NCBI GenBank assembly: GCA_037043455.1 | Contig: JAWPHD010002629.1 | Span: 184,263 to 248,262, forward strand | Reading direction: 5' to 3' | DNA length: 64,000 bases | From: Cyrtodaria siliqua | Taxonomy: Eukaryota; Mollusca; Bivalvia; Adapedonta; Hiatellidae | In this document: positions 43,301 through 54,536 of the stretch, one piece after another | Position numbering within the stretch: position 1 is the stretch's first letter | How the letters are laid out: the number at the start of each line of letters is the position of its first letter | Position numbers and translations under genes: made by a program | The notes under the pieces: model-generated | What the model was told of the DNA's origin: nothing | The model's database searches: none | What the model saw: only the letters and a program-made list of their open reading frames with translations

Positions 43301-45745
43301 CCTAAAGCATTTTCTGAAGGATAACCAGGTTTGTGCTGCAGAGTTTACATTAGAAACTTTTATGACTATTGTGTTTTATTCTTATTTTATTACCATAAAT
43401 GTTGAAAGGTTTACATATAAAGTGCACCTTACCCGTAACAAGAAATTCATCGTCCAACCATGCTATATCAAATATCCAGTCAGAGTGACCTCTCTGAAAT
43501 ATAGTATAATCAAATATAATCCATTTCACTTGCAATATTTATGGTAGACTTTTTACCAAATGTGATTATGTTCCCACAATTGTTATGTTTAGCTCTCAAA
43601 TAATAATTTTCTTTAATTTTTTTTGTCTAAAACTGATCATTATTGTAAACGGATTTATATTGTGTTACCTAGTCTAACCAACTAGTGATGCCTTACACTA
43701 TGTATAAATAAATGTATATGCAATTATGAGACATATTGAGTCCACAGTCACTGTGTTTATGTCAATCACATTATTCAAAATGTATTTAATACAGTCAAAC
43801 CTGTGTTAGGGGTCACCTATATTAAGCAACCACCTGTCTTAAGCAGCCACATTTTCTATATCCCGTTTAAACAATGTTGCAGTAAATCAACCTTTACATG
43901 TATTAAGCAGCCACCTGCCTTTAGATGTCACAATTGGTCTTTTCCTTGAGTGGCTGCATAAGACAGGTTTGACTATTACACAAAAAATCTGATAATTGCA
44001 TATTAATTTACCAAGACCAAGCGTCTTGATTAAGTCTGAAAAGTAAATATTTGGCTTGTTTTGGTAAAAACTGCTCACAGGATGGTCGTTAAGGCCTTTT
44101 ATACATATTTCCTTACCTCACCGACACAAACTGGGTCAAATGTTGGTAGTTTATAAACCGCGACATCGTTCGTGTTCTCGGCCCCGGTGGCCAGTAATGT
44201 CCGGGAAGGATTAACAGCGATACTATGTATACCGCACGGACAGTTGGCTGGCGTGCTGTTACTGCTACTCTTCAGGGACGGTATAGAGTCCATGGACCCC
44301 GTGTTCATGTCCATCACAATCAGCTGTAAAAGCAACTTGATGTTATTAAAACGCTTTATGGTATCGACCATTTGATAATGCCCATGTTTTTGGTATACCA
44401 GTCTGATATACCAAACAGTTAGGTTTTAACGATAATATATTTACTACCGTACCAATCTACACTACATCATTTCCAGGCAGTAAATTTAATTTCTGTGAAC
44501 ATACAATGTGCACAAAATTATGAATAAAATGTGACTTTTTAAAAATAAAATCAATTGATATTTATGCAATCAACAAGCATATTTTTAGAAGTCCTCGATT
44601 TTCTTAAAATTGGGAGAAAATATAGTAAAACATAAATTTCATAGTTGCATCTTCAATACTATGTACAGTACACAAAGGTCAACAGAGGTATTTAAAAGCA
44701 TTTTGTACTCAATATTTGGATACTTTTTCACTTCCTTTTCCTTTCGTCACAAAATTGGAAAAATGTATATATTTTTGTACTGGGAATATGACTGAATCAA
44801 GGCTACAAAAACAGCCTTAAAAAAAAAAACTGTTGATAGCGAATATTGTCAACCCTTGTACATCATTTTTTTCCAAATGTGTTGACAATAGCCACCAGCA
44901 CCATAATCTATTATAGGATTGATTTTTTTCGAATTCAATTTTTTATATAAATGTGAAGAAGACACAATTACGGTTAACTTTAAGGGTCGTAAGTCAAAGT
45001 GCATCCACTAATGAGTTATCGATAACAAACACATAATGTACCTCAGAATTAAAACAAGCAAGACAACTAATGGCACTATGACCCATGTTTTCTTAACAAC
45101 ACAACTTGTGATAGTGTATTCTGACACCAAACACCACCATAACTCATCGATTAGTGAGTGCATACTTTTATACTATTAAGCACGGAAAAAACAGGATTTT
45201 ATTTTTTACGACATCCTAAATATGTTACAATGTATAATATTTTCTTCTTCTACGTGCTCCGGAGTGAAGCCATAGGTTGTGTCAAAACAAACTGTCAAGG
45301 ACATTTACATTCATGGGAGTTACTTGAAAGTCAAATCTTGCATGAGACCATCTACATATTAGATGTGGAACATCCAAGTTGATGCGTGTTCAAATTGAAA
45401 GGGTGATTTTAATGTTTGTTACAACGTGTACAATTGTCATTAAACTGACAAATTATATAATGTACAAATAAAACTGCACCTTGTTACACTTGGTCCCAAA
45501 AACAACCTGCTTGTCATTGAGCCATTGCGAGGAGAAAATTTTATTAATTTTGCCGACATTGTATTCCTTCTCCTTGAACAACACAGGCATACGCTGCGAC
45601 ACATAGTTGTTAACAATCGTCTGGGGTTGCACATTTCGGGGTCGTGTGCAGCCAATCTCTCGTCTCAAAGTATACAATAGAATATCTCTCGAGATAAAAT
45701 TAGTCTTCTGGTCTTTGTGGGAGCCACATGATGAGCTGCTGTACT
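37217..45745 (-). CDS. DCAF12: DDB1- and CUL4-associated factor 12 (DCAF12), exons 2 to last
   Basis: Eight minus-strand exons join in phase into about 410 codons that follow animal DCAF12 from near its N-terminus to its conserved C-terminal GNYAGLWS. DCAF12 is a WD40 protein that binds DDB1 and brings substrates, including proteins with C-terminal acidic degrons, to the CUL4 ubiquitin ligase. Recognisable blocks are SSQWLNDKQVVFGTKCNK, GIHSIAVNPSRTLLATG, SDWIFDIAWLDDEFLVTG, YAVGSQSHVNLIDPRS and TRMFVAGGPLPAGLWG. All introns have GT and AG ends. No stops or frameshifts were found, so the gene looks functional. The first exon is not certain (see 49393-49405). Exons lie at 45480-45745, 44117-44323, 43433-43493, 41197-41369, 40650-40712, 39091-39250, 38461-38606 and 37217-37372. 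A possible AATAAA is at 37125-37120. Confidence 0.93.
37437..37750. repeat. Minisatellite, about 19-bp unit, in the last DCAF12 intron
   Basis: Drifted copies of TCTGGGAACAACAGATGAA follow one another, about 16 units. The array starts some 65 bp from the last exon, on the acceptor side of the intron. Long frames on the minus strand here are artefacts. Confidence 0.85.
38461..38606 (-). CDS. DCAF12: DCAF12 exon 8
   Basis: It completes a glycine codon and reads IRSVSFQEDIITIGTGVGTV, LFFDLKAGKYMES and SLGKGWL. Acceptor CTACCAG, donor CTG/GTATGT, phase 0. Confidence 0.95.
39091..39250 (-). CDS. DCAF12: DCAF12 exon 7
   Basis: It reads IYNRRLQYSKENVCMCVSKS, then ILYAVGSQSHVNLIDPRSKN and ISKYRGG, ending in phase 1. 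Acceptor TTTCCAG, donor GAG/GTAAGA. Confidence 0.95.
39395..39500 (-). repeat. SINE-like fragment in a DCAF12 intron
   Basis: On the minus strand it reads TTTGACGTCATTTTCCAGCA, CATTTTAGGCTATTTTTAGT, GTTGGATGCAGACCACTCA and CTGGGTAGAACCAGTACTGT. It shares the first three blocks with 54160-54355 and the last with the tail of the SINE at 9385. Confidence 0.6.
39699..40022 (-). mobile_element. tRNA-derived SINE with 12-bp target duplication, in a DCAF12 intron
   Basis: On the minus strand the head reads GGCGTGGTGCAGTCGGTAGC, with a B box GGGTTCAATCC. The body has TTCTTGGGCAAGACACTTTC, like the CORE-type central block, and the tail passes CCATAGGAATCTATTCG to AACGGCTC and GCCGTTAAACAAC. CTGTCTAGAGTA is duplicated at 39687-39698 and 40023-40034. 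A truncated relative lies at 60224-60328. Confidence 0.88.
40650..40712 (-). CDS. DCAF12: DCAF12 exon 6
   Basis: A 63-nt exon reading ELGVLSLNAYFHIWDVETFQ and one Met, with ATTGCAG acceptor and ATG/GTAAGT donor. It is easily missed because of its length. It aligns with the ELG-x-VSLDGYFHLW block of vertebrate DCAF12. Confidence 0.93.
41197..41369 (-). CDS. DCAF12: DCAF12 exon 5
   Basis: It completes a glycine codon from exon 4 and reads SRDSHLGLWKI, a variable loop, then KVRALAYHSERK. Acceptor TATTCAG, donor AAA/GTATGT, leaving phase 0. Confidence 0.95.
41757..42444 (+). mobile_element. Tandem-unit element (about 155-bp units) with hairpin-CTAA end, in a DCAF12 intron
   Basis: Four diverged units carry TTGCCATAGCAACCACAATT, TTATGCCCCTCTACCAT and ATCGCAGGATCCAGTTTTCC. 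The last passes into AGACGGACTGATGGACATAC, a hairpin around GGTG-AAA-CACC with outer CTCC/GGGG pairing, and CTAA (42441-42444). It has the same 3' logic as the elements ending at 5716, 22415, 29488 and 36774. Confidence 0.65.
42837..43199. repeat. Minisatellite, 19-bp unit, about 19 copies, in a DCAF12 intron
   Basis: The unit GACAAACCCATGGAGGTAG repeats, with a common variant GACAAACCCACTGAGGTAG. Because 19 is not a multiple of three and the unit has no stop on the minus strand, three overlapping long minus frames appear; they are not genes. Confidence 0.95.
43433..43493 (-). CDS. DCAF12: DCAF12 exon 4
   Basis: 61 nt reading RGHSDWIFDIAWLDDEFLVT, with ATTTCAG acceptor and CGG/GTAAGG donor, ending in phase 1. 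It encodes the first part of a WD blade. Confidence 0.95.
44117..44323 (-). CDS. DCAF12: DCAF12 exon 3
   Basis: 69 codons, phase 0 at both ends, TTTTACAG acceptor and GAG/GTAAGG donor. It reads LIVMDMNTGSMDSI, a serine/asparagine-rich variable loop, then CGIHSIAVNPSRTLLATGAE and VYKLPTFDPVCVGE, the first WD repeat. Confidence 0.95.
45480..45745 (-). CDS. DCAF12: DCAF12 exon 2 (first certain exon)
   Basis: The exon follows a CTTGTAG acceptor, starts with two bases that complete a codon, and reads YSSSSCGSHKDQKTNF, LLYTLRREIGC, NNYVSQRMPVLFKEKEYN and IFSSQWLNDKQVVFGTKCNK. The donor is AAG/GTGCAG, in phase 0. It covers the region before the first WD blade; vertebrate proteins have a further lysine/arginine-rich N-terminus. 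Confidence 0.9.
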
Positions 45746-46394
45746 CTACAAGTAAAAAGATACCAAATATGAAATAATCATTTTTTACCTCAGCTGCGAA
45801 ACATCACCTTTTTTTACTTAGCTTCATTCAAACAAATATATATTCTAGTAACTGCATACAAATGCAGTATTAATCGGTATTTTTCGACACCTCACATTGA
45901 TTGATCTAATTTCAGTGTTGAGTGTTTGATGGGTACCGGTAGGAACATTTTTTTTTTCTAACAATTTTTTTTATCAATTCACCATATTTTCAGATTTATG
46001 GTGTGTGTGTGGGTCTCATACCATGTCCCCCTCTTGGTTCCACTTACAGTGCACCGTTAAGTGAACTGTAATTAACTTAACTCTGTCAATTAACCATGAT
46101 CTCACACTCAAACTGTCACGTCTTTTATACTTTTACTTTTCACCTCATTAAGTTGCACAGGCTTCACAGTCACCTCGCCAGAGGGTGAAGAAGTTATTAA
46201 GACAACATGGTTGAAACAATGAAACAAATCTGGGCACAAACACTGCAATCTTCTGAGTGATACTGACGAGTGAATTAGTTTATTACGGTACACGTGCAAG
46301 TGAAAATTGTGAATCGCCTGTCTGAGAGAATAAGTAATTACATGATCATATGTTCGAAATTATAAATTGATTGGGTGAGCGATGCCCTCATCTG

Positions 46395-46830
46395 ACATCA
46401 ACTAGAGCATACGAGCAGCATTTGGGACCCCCACACTAAGTCCAACATTGACAAACTTGAAAAAGTCCAACACCGACTATTCAAGCTACTCGAGTGTTAC
46501 TTGTATGTTGGAGAAGCTGGAATGTGGGCGGTTGGAGCAATGTCGAGTAGATGGGCACCTCTGTCTATTCTATAAAATCGTGCATGGTATGGTAGCCATC
46601 CCTATTCCACAAAACTTTGAAATTAAACATAGTTTTCCATGACGTTCAGACAGATCAATACAGAACTACTTGACTACTATAAGTATTCATTTTTTCCTCT
46701 AACTGTTGTTTAGTGGAATTTCTTCCCAGGTGATGGCATGCTGCAGAAAGACCTCGATTTGTCAAGCTGGCTGTTAGCTGCATCCACCACGTCAGACCTT
46801 AAGGCCATCCTTAAAAATGTATTTGTTTGT
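46395..46830 (+). pseudogene. LINE reverse transcriptase C-terminal remnant
   Basis: Shifting frames read TKSNIDKLEKVQHRLFKLL-like, then CLFYKIVHGMVAIPIPQNF, the typical region after the thumb in Jockey/CR1-type LINEs. WNFFPGD-like and LKAILKNVF-like ends follow to about 46820. Several frameshifts and stops are present. It is unrelated to DCAF12, whose exon 2 lies 650 bp away on the other strand. Confidence 0.65.
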
Positions 46831-47660
46831 TGTTTCACGACCCAGGATTTTGTGGGTAGGTAGGTAGGTGATATTATTTTTTTTTGCAAAAGACAGTAAA
46901 AACGTTAAGAAATGAAAGAAAAATATACTTAAGATAGTAAAAAAAATAATTTTATAAACAATTGCTATAAAAAGTTTTGGGTAGGGCCCGTTTTCGTCGG
47001 TAGATAGGGAAACAGCAAACCAACAATTTTTTATGGTCGGCCCAAGTGCATATTTTGTTTAACCTTGTTGTTATCTTTTTATGCTTTTTTAACACTGTTA
47101 CTCTCCTCAAACCTCTTATTATTACCTTTTCTTATCTAATAACTAGACATGATGTGCAGTTGCCCAATTATGTTCATGAGGGCGTGTGGCCAAATATATA
47201 GATAGAATAGGTTCGATCAATATCTTTCTAGCTTTTTTCGGACTCCTGTTAAACAGAAACAACCAGTCACCAGATGCTCAGATTCCACATGTTAGACTAA
47301 GCATGTTATAAGCTTGCATTCACTCTGCCAATTAATAAACATAATTTTAATAATGCAGCATGCACATATAAAAGATTCTATGATATGGAAATATTGATAC
47401 ACAATATTGCAAGTTGTTTTTTTACTATTTTACTATATAACTGACGCCGGATACCGGCGTCTTACCCTATCTGGGGAACCTACATTTTCCCCCTATTTAA
47501 GGTTAAAAATTCCCCTCTACAGAATATTCCCCTTTAATTTAAAGACTAATAAATCATGGACGAAAAAAACGATAAATCGCCTTCGACGCTTCGCAATTGT
47601 TTATCGTAGAACACTTTACGGTTTACCTTTACGACAATGGCTAATAACAAGGGAAGTAAC

Positions 47661-48695
47661 CAGGGCTTCCGTTAATGGGCGTACGGCCGTAAATTACGTC
47701 CAAAAATCGTAGTTGTACGGCGAAAATTAACATCAAAGGCGTACAGTGTACTTCCAAAAACTATAAAGTACGCCGCGACCGTTTACTACGGACGTCCCAT
47801 AATCTGTAAATTACCGATTATAGCCCCGCCCATCTAATTTAATTTCATTTGAGACTGCCGACGTAACAAGTTGTAAAGCAATTAAAACTCAGTGGAGCCT
47901 GTAATTGACAGGTAAATCCGGTTTTGTCCAGTTTTTATCAAGGGTCACACGCATGACTGGTGAGAGGAGAGCGTGTTAATTAGATAATTGGCCCAGTCGC
48001 GCATTTCACAAAATGAACGCCAAATTGCTTAATTTATATTTATTAACCACAAAGTTGAAACTCCTTACACAAACAGATTATACTTTTAAGGCTATTTCTT
48101 TTATATCTTTGTGTCATTTTTCTATGTATTTATCAAAGTTACAAATAGAAGCGAAGTACTGATATTTAATAATCTCTAAACTAGGGGAGAGAACTCTTCG
48201 CAAATGGAGACTAAACACGGAAGTGAAATTATCACTGGCAAAAACAATCGATTGCTTTGATAATAAATTAAAGAATCTGTTACATTTATTCCTACACTTG
48301 ACAGTTTTACATACCTTTCATTAATGTATGCCAATTTAAAAGCTTTCCTGGACTGATAAATTGAAAACTGTTTGCAAAATGTAATTTACTGTATAAATCT
48401 TGTGGGTGGGGTATGGCACGCAAAGGGAAATTAAGTATTTTTAGTTTGAAACCGTTTATATAATGAGGTCATCAAATATTTTCTTTTATAAACATATAGA
48501 TGATCATAATTATCCTTTTTTTCTTTTTAACAATTTAGATGTGTTGTTTCCCTCACTACCACGTGGAATCACTGACTCAAAGACTATGAATGCCATGCCC
48601 AAACACTGGAACTTCCTAAATTTTCCCCATGAACTTCCAAATTTGATACACAGGAAGTTCGAACTTCCTAAATTTGAACCTTAGTGGAAGCCCTG
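47661..48695. mobile_element. 1,035-bp hAT-like non-autonomous element with 6-bp target duplication
   Basis: The ends are CAGGGCTTCCGTTAA and TTAGTGGAAGCCCTG, with a perfect 10-bp inverted repeat CAGGGCTTCC. AGTAAC abuts both ends (47655-47660 and 48696-48701). The CAGGG start is hAT-like, but hAT elements normally duplicate 8 bp. The interior has no transposase. The right part contains several CTTCCTAAATTT-type repeats. Confidence 0.75.
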
Positions 48696-49025
48696 AGTAA
48701 CTGTTGTGGTTTCCGGTATATTTTGTGAACTTTTATCAGCGATGTCGCACAACTGGCAAAATTACCGCAAGAAATTTTCCCCCCTAAATCGAAAAAATTG
48801 CGCGTTTTTTCCCCTCTGGAAGGGCCTGGGCGCCTTCCCCTATTTGTAAAAAAAATAATTGTATTGGTAAAGAAAATAGGGCATATCCTTTACTAAATTA
48901 ATGATATGTTCCTAAATACAGCATGTAGACATTGTTTCTGTGCCTTCAAATTAAGTTCAACTTAGTTGACTAAAGACATTCTCATTTAGCTAAAGGAATG
49001 TGTAGGCCTTACAAACTGGTTTTAT

Positions 49026-49173
49026 AGTTTAAACTTATTTAATTTACATTGATTGTAACGAAAGTTCTCTGAACTTATTTAAATCATTCTCGATGTCTTC
49101 CTGGGTAGAACCAGTAGAACCAAGCAAATGCAGATAGTGTCTTGTTCAGGGACACAAAGCATATGACAATGCC
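49026..49173 (-). mobile_element. tRNA-derived SINE, head lost
   Basis: This is a reverse-complement copy of the family at 9385 (AGTTTAAACTTATTTAATTT, CTTCCTGGGTAGAACCAGTA, AGTGTCTTGTTCAGGGACAC). It ends where the B box should begin. A small duplication AGAACCAGTAGAACCA is present. Confidence 0.75.
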
Positions 49174-49392
49174 AATGGCCTAGGGTTTAAAAGCTTAGCA
49201 TTACCCTAGAGTTTACATATGTTGTGAAGTCATATTTGTTCCATCATTTGCTACAGAACATGAATGAAAGATAGAGCAGATGTGATTCACTAAACACCGT
49301 AAATGTGCGTAATCTGTTGTTGTTGACCTATTGCACGTCCATTCCCCACCCACTCTATTTACACTAACGACAACAATCTCTCTGAAATTTAC

Positions 49393-49405
49393 CTTTAAGA
49401 GCCAT
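49393..49405 (-). CDS. Candidate DCAF12 first coding exon (speculative)
   Basis: ATGGCTCTTAAAG followed by GTAAAT offers a start in good context (AAAATGGC) and a donor that leaves phase 1, which is the phase exon 2 requires; the join would read MALKEYSSSS. TATA-like ATATATAAT and an octamer ATGCAAAT lie upstream at about 49465-49500. The evidence is only phase and context, and such short matches arise by chance. Confidence 0.2.
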
Positions 49406-49499
49406 TTTAAGCTCATGCGATTGACTTTAATCGATTCTTTCTTTTAATCAGTCATTAGCTGCATCATTATATATCACAGGGCATATACACGATTTGCAT

Positions 49500-50575
49500 T
49501 TTCGTCAGTTATTTATTTTGTTTTGATTTTTACGACGAACAAAACAGCGACATCTGGAATATAAGGGGAGACAATCTGGCATACGGTGTTTCTTACAGTT
49601 GTTAGTCGTTAAATTATGCCACTAGCCCCAAAATAAGCAAAATTAGTTGTGTAAATATTATTGGTACGGTCCCAGCTGGATTTAATCGTCATCGATATGG
49701 AACATCTATCAACAACATCATAAATAAGAAGATATTCAATAATTTCTAATGCTGAACTTCACAAACAAAGATAAAACTATTGAAACTATTTAAAAATCAC
49801 GATATATTTTGTAAATAAATGTATTTACTTGCTGTTACATAAGAAAGCAGTCAACTTCGCCTGTAGGCTTGAACTTGGTAGAAAACATATGCTCAATAAC
49901 ATAACCGTTCTCTCAATAAAATACAATGATCGAATAAAACAGCTTCCAGGTAATCAGGGTTTTATATTATAAAACGCCTGATAAAAGCCCTGATCTAATA
50001 CAGTTGTTAAATACTGATATATAGCGCTGGTTCTTACAGATCATGGTATTCTTTAATATATTCACACGTCTTTGATAGAATATTCAGGTGCAGCAAATTT
50101 AAAGTATTTATATATTAAACAATTACCTCAAACAATTTCAGAAACATGTAGTTCAGGTTACATACATAATTTCTAATGAAATACATTCTTGAAGAAAGAA
50201 ACTGCATGGAAATACACTATACATATAATATACCGAAAACATAACGTTTAGAAAGCCCTTATGCTCATCTAGCTCAAATAAAATGTAATGTTATTTTATA
50301 TTGTGAAGTATTTTAAATCATCGTCATGACTTAGGTTGTTACTTTTTGTATTTCAATGTAAGTATCAGAGTTATCTCCCATTTAGTTAAAACATACTATT
50401 TCACATTTAAAAATACAAATAAAGTAAAGAGCAAGCTTAAACATCACACACTAACTGTTATGGGGCTCATATGGCGATTTTTCAGATTTATTCAAAGAGG
50501 TACCCGGGAGGGAACTATTTTTTATCGTTGTCATGCAGTTGTTAAATGATAAAGGTAGCGTAGGAAAATGACGCT
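49500..50575. other. Gene-free stretch
   Basis: No exon, RNA or repeat was recognised. An open frame at 50346-50549 has no homology I can see. Confidence 0.4.
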
Positions 50576-50578
50576 CGG

Positions 50579-53500
50579 ATGATTATTAGTGAAATGATGA
50601 GCATGCTCATTGAGGGTGATTATTAGTGAATGGATGAGCATTCTCACTGAGGGTGATTATTAGTGAATGGATGAGCATGCTCATTGAGGGTGATTATTAA
50701 TGAATGGATGAGCATGCTCATTGAGGGTAATTATTAGTGAATGGATGAGCATGCTCATTGAGGGTGATTATTAATGAATGGATGAGCATGCTCATTGAGG
50801 GTAATTATTAGTGAATGGATGAGCATGTTCACTGAGGGTGATTATTAATGAATGGATGAGCATGCTCATTGAGGGTGATTATTAGTGAATGGATGAGCAT
50901 GTTCACTGAGGGTGATTATTAATGAATGGATGGGCATGCTCATTGAGGGTGATTATTAGTGAATGGATGAGCATGCTCATTGAGGGTGATTATTAATCAT
51001 TGAGGGTGATTATTAGTGAATGGATGAGCATGCTCACTGAGGGTGATTATTAGTGAATGGATGAGCATGCTCATTGAGGGTGATTATTAGTGAATGGATG
51101 AGCATGCTCATTTAGAGTGATTATTAGTGAATGGATGAGCATGCTCATTGAGGGTGATTATTAATGAATGGATGAGCATGCTCACTGAGGGTGATTATTA
51201 GTGAATGGATGAGCATGCTCATTGAGGGTGATTATTAATCATTGAGGGTGATTATTAGTGAATGGATGAGCATGCTCATTGAGGGTGATTATTAATGAAT
51301 GGATGAGCATGCTCATTTAGGGTGATTATTAGTGAATGGATGAGCATGCTCATTGAGGGTGATTATTAGTGAATGGATGGGCATGCTCACTGAGGGTGAT
51401 TATTAGTGAATGGATGAGCATGCTCATTGAGGGTGATTATTAGTGAATGGATGGGCATGCTAACTGAGGGTGATTATTAGTGAATGGATGAGCATGCTCA
51501 TTGAGGGTGATTATTAGTGAATGGATGAGCATGCTCACTGATGGTGATTATTAGTGAATGGATGAGCATGCTCACTGAGGGTGATTATTAGTGAATGGAT
51601 GAGCATGCTCACTGAGAGTGATTATTAGTGAATGGATGAGCATGCTCATTGAGGGTGATAATTAGTGAATGGATGAGCATGCTCATTGAGGGTGATTATT
51701 AGTGAATGGATGAGCATGCTCATTGAAGGTGATTATTAGTGAATGGATGAGCATGCTCATTTAGGGTGATTATTAGTGAATGGATGAGCATGCTCATTGA
51801 GGGTGATTATTAGTGAATGGATGAGCATGCTCATTGAGGGTGATTATAAGTGAATGGATGAGCATGCTCACTGAGGGTGATTATTAGTGAATGGATGAGC
51901 ATGCTCACTGAGTGAATGGATGGGCATGTTCATTGAGGGTGATTATTAGTGAATGGATGAGCATGCTCATTGAGGGTGATTATTAATGAATGGATGAGCA
52001 TGCTCATTGAGGGTGATTATTAGTGAATGGATGAGCATGCTCACTGAGGGTGATTATTAGTGAATGGATGAGCATGAGCATGCTCATTGAGGGTGATTAT
52101 TAATGAATGGATTAGCATGCTCATTGAGGGTGATTATTAGTGAATTGATGAGCATGCTCATTGAGGGTGATTATTAGTGAATGGATGAGCATGCTCACTG
52201 AGGGTGATTATTAGTGAATGGATGAGCATGCTCATTGAGGGTGATTATTAATAATTGAGGGTGATTATTAGTGAATGGATGAGCATGCTCACTGAGGGTG
52301 ATTATTAGTGAATGGATGAGCATGCTCATTGAGGGTGATTATTAGTGAATGGATGAGCATGCTCATTTAGAGTGATTATTAGTGAATGGATGAGCATGCT
52401 CATTGAGGGTGATTATTAATGAATAGATGAGAATGCCCACTGAGGGTGATTATTAGTGAATGGATGAGCATGCTCATTGAGGGTGATTATTAATCATTGA
52501 GGGTGATTATTAGTGAATGGATGAGCATACTCATTGAGGGTGATTATTAATGAATGGATGAGCATGCTCATTTAGGGTGATTATTAGTGAATGGATGAGC
52601 ATGCTCATTGAGGGTGATTATTAGTGAATGGATGGGCATGCTCGCTGAGGGTGATTATTAGTGAATGGATGAGCATGCTCACTGAGGGTGATTATTAGTG
52701 AATGAATGAGCATGCTCATTGAGGGTGATTATTAGTGAATGGATGAGCATGCTCACTGATGGTGATTATTAGTGAATGGATGAGCATGCTCACTGAGGGT
52801 GATTATTAGTGAATGGATGAGCATGCTCATTGAGGGTGATTATTAGTGAATGGATGAGCATGCTCATTGAGGGTGATTATTAGTGAATGGATGAGCATGC
52901 TCATTGAAGGTGATTATTAATAAATGGATGAGCATGCTCATTGAGGGTGATTATTAGTGAATGGATGAGCATGCTCATTGAGGGTGATTATTAGTGAATG
53001 GATGAGCATGCTCACTGATGGTGATTATTAGTGAATGGATGAGCATGCTCACTGAGGGTGATTATTAGTGAATGGATGAGCATGCTCATTGAGGGTGATT
53101 ATTAGTGAATGGATGAGCATGCTCATTGAGGGTGATTATTAGTGAATGGATGAGCATGCTCATTGAAGGTGATTATTAGTGAATGGATGAGCATGCTCAT
53201 TGAGGGTGATTATTAGTGAATGGATGAGCATGCTCATTGAGGGTGATTATTAGTGAATGGATGAGCATGCTCATTGAGGGTGATTATTAGTGAATGGATG
53301 AGCATGCTCACTGAGGGTGATTATTAGTGAATGGATGAGCATGCTCACTGAGTGAATGGATGGGCATGTTCATTGAGGGTGATTATTAGTGGATGGATGA
53401 GCATGCTCATTGAGGGTGATTATTAATGAATGGATGAGCATGCTCATTGAGGGTGATTATTAGTGAATGGATGAGCATGCTCACTGAGGGTGATTATTAG

Positions 53501-53896
53501 TGAATGGATGAGCATGAGCATGCTCATTGATGGTGATTATTAATGAATGGATTAGCATGCTCATTGAGGGTGATTATTAGTGAATGGATGAGCATGCTCA
53601 TTGAACGTGATTATTAGTGAATGGATGAGCATGCTCACTGAGGGTGATTATTAGTGAATGGATGAGCATGCTCATTGAGGATGATTATTAATGAATGGAT
53701 GAGCATGCTCATTGAGGGTGATTATTAGTGAAAGGATGAGCATGCTCACTGAGGGTGATTATTAGTGAATGGATGAGCATGCTCATTGAGGTTGATTATT
53801 AGTGAATGGATGAGCATGCTCACTGAGGGTGATTATTAGTGAATGGATGAGCATGCTCATTGAGAGTGATTATTAGTGAATGGACGAGCATGCTCA
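50579..53896. repeat. Large satellite array, 38-bp unit with a central palindrome, about 87 units
   Basis: The unit is GTGATTATTAGTGAATGGAT followed by GAGCATGCTCATTGAGGG. GAGCATGCTC is a perfect 10-bp palindrome. Variants include CACTGAGGG, TAATGAATG and GGGCATG. Shortened units (ATTAATCATTGAGGG) at about 50992, 51236 and 52490, and a doubled GAGCATGAGCATGCTC at about 52072 and 53512, show blocks copied as groups. Confidence 0.97.
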
Positions 53897-54019
53897 TAGA
53901 ATCTAATTAGATTCGATTAATCAAGCATTATTGCGGTTTCATTAACGACAGACACATCATTGTACCGTAAACGATGGTGTTTTACGGTTTATGACAGACC
54001 ATCATTATCACCTCGACCA

Positions 54020-54072
54020 TGTTTGCTCAGAACACACAGACACACACACACGCACGCACGGACGCGCGCAAT
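54020..54072. repeat. CA/CG-rich microsatellite
   Basis: ACACACAGACACACACACAC grades into CGCACGCACGGACGCGCGC. Confidence 0.85.
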
Positions 54073-54159
54073 GACCTAGACAATACTTTATTTGATAAAC
54101 AATCGTTTATAGAATGGTAGTCGCCCTTTTTAACTAGTTAAAGATTGTTGGTTGACTGG

Positions 54160-54355
54160 TGTTTTACGTCATTTTCAACACATTGTTTAGGCATTCTATG
54201 CAGTCGATATTTTTAATGGTGGAGGCTGACCACCTACTTCGCTACTTCTGTATGGTGCACGATCGGGGTCAAAACTACAGATGTTGGTGCACCTGTAAAA
54301 AGTGTAGGTGCACCTATAAAATGTAAGGGTAGAACCAGTACTGTATGCCTACCGT
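54160..54355 (+). repeat. SINE-like fragment
   Basis: It reads GGTGTTTTACGTCATTTTCA, AGGCATTCTATGCAGTCGAT, GAGGCTGACCACCTAC and GGGTAGAACCAGTACTGTA, the same order as 39395-39500 on the other strand. No tRNA head is visible. Confidence 0.5.
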
Positions 54356-54536
54356 ATGCCTCCTGCCAACCGTAAGAATAGACACATTCTCACAACTAGC
54401 TAAAGAACACATAAACTAGTATTACTAGACGTTCAAAGGTAATATGGCAGTTATCTCCCTTGCATACAAGAAGCCATTGAACTGCACAAATAGACGACTG
54501 TACCAGACATGCGCAAGCGGAGGTCCGATATGAAGT

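Noticed and set aside
46108..46299. Minus-strand frame upstream of DCAF12 exon 2 as a possible exon 1
   Set aside because: No match to the DCAF12 N-terminus, no donor in the required phase was found, and it stops before the next exon.
50579..53896. CRISPR-like array (38-bp repeats)
   Set aside because: Repeats are directly adjacent with no unique spacers, and the sequence is eukaryotic; it is a satellite.
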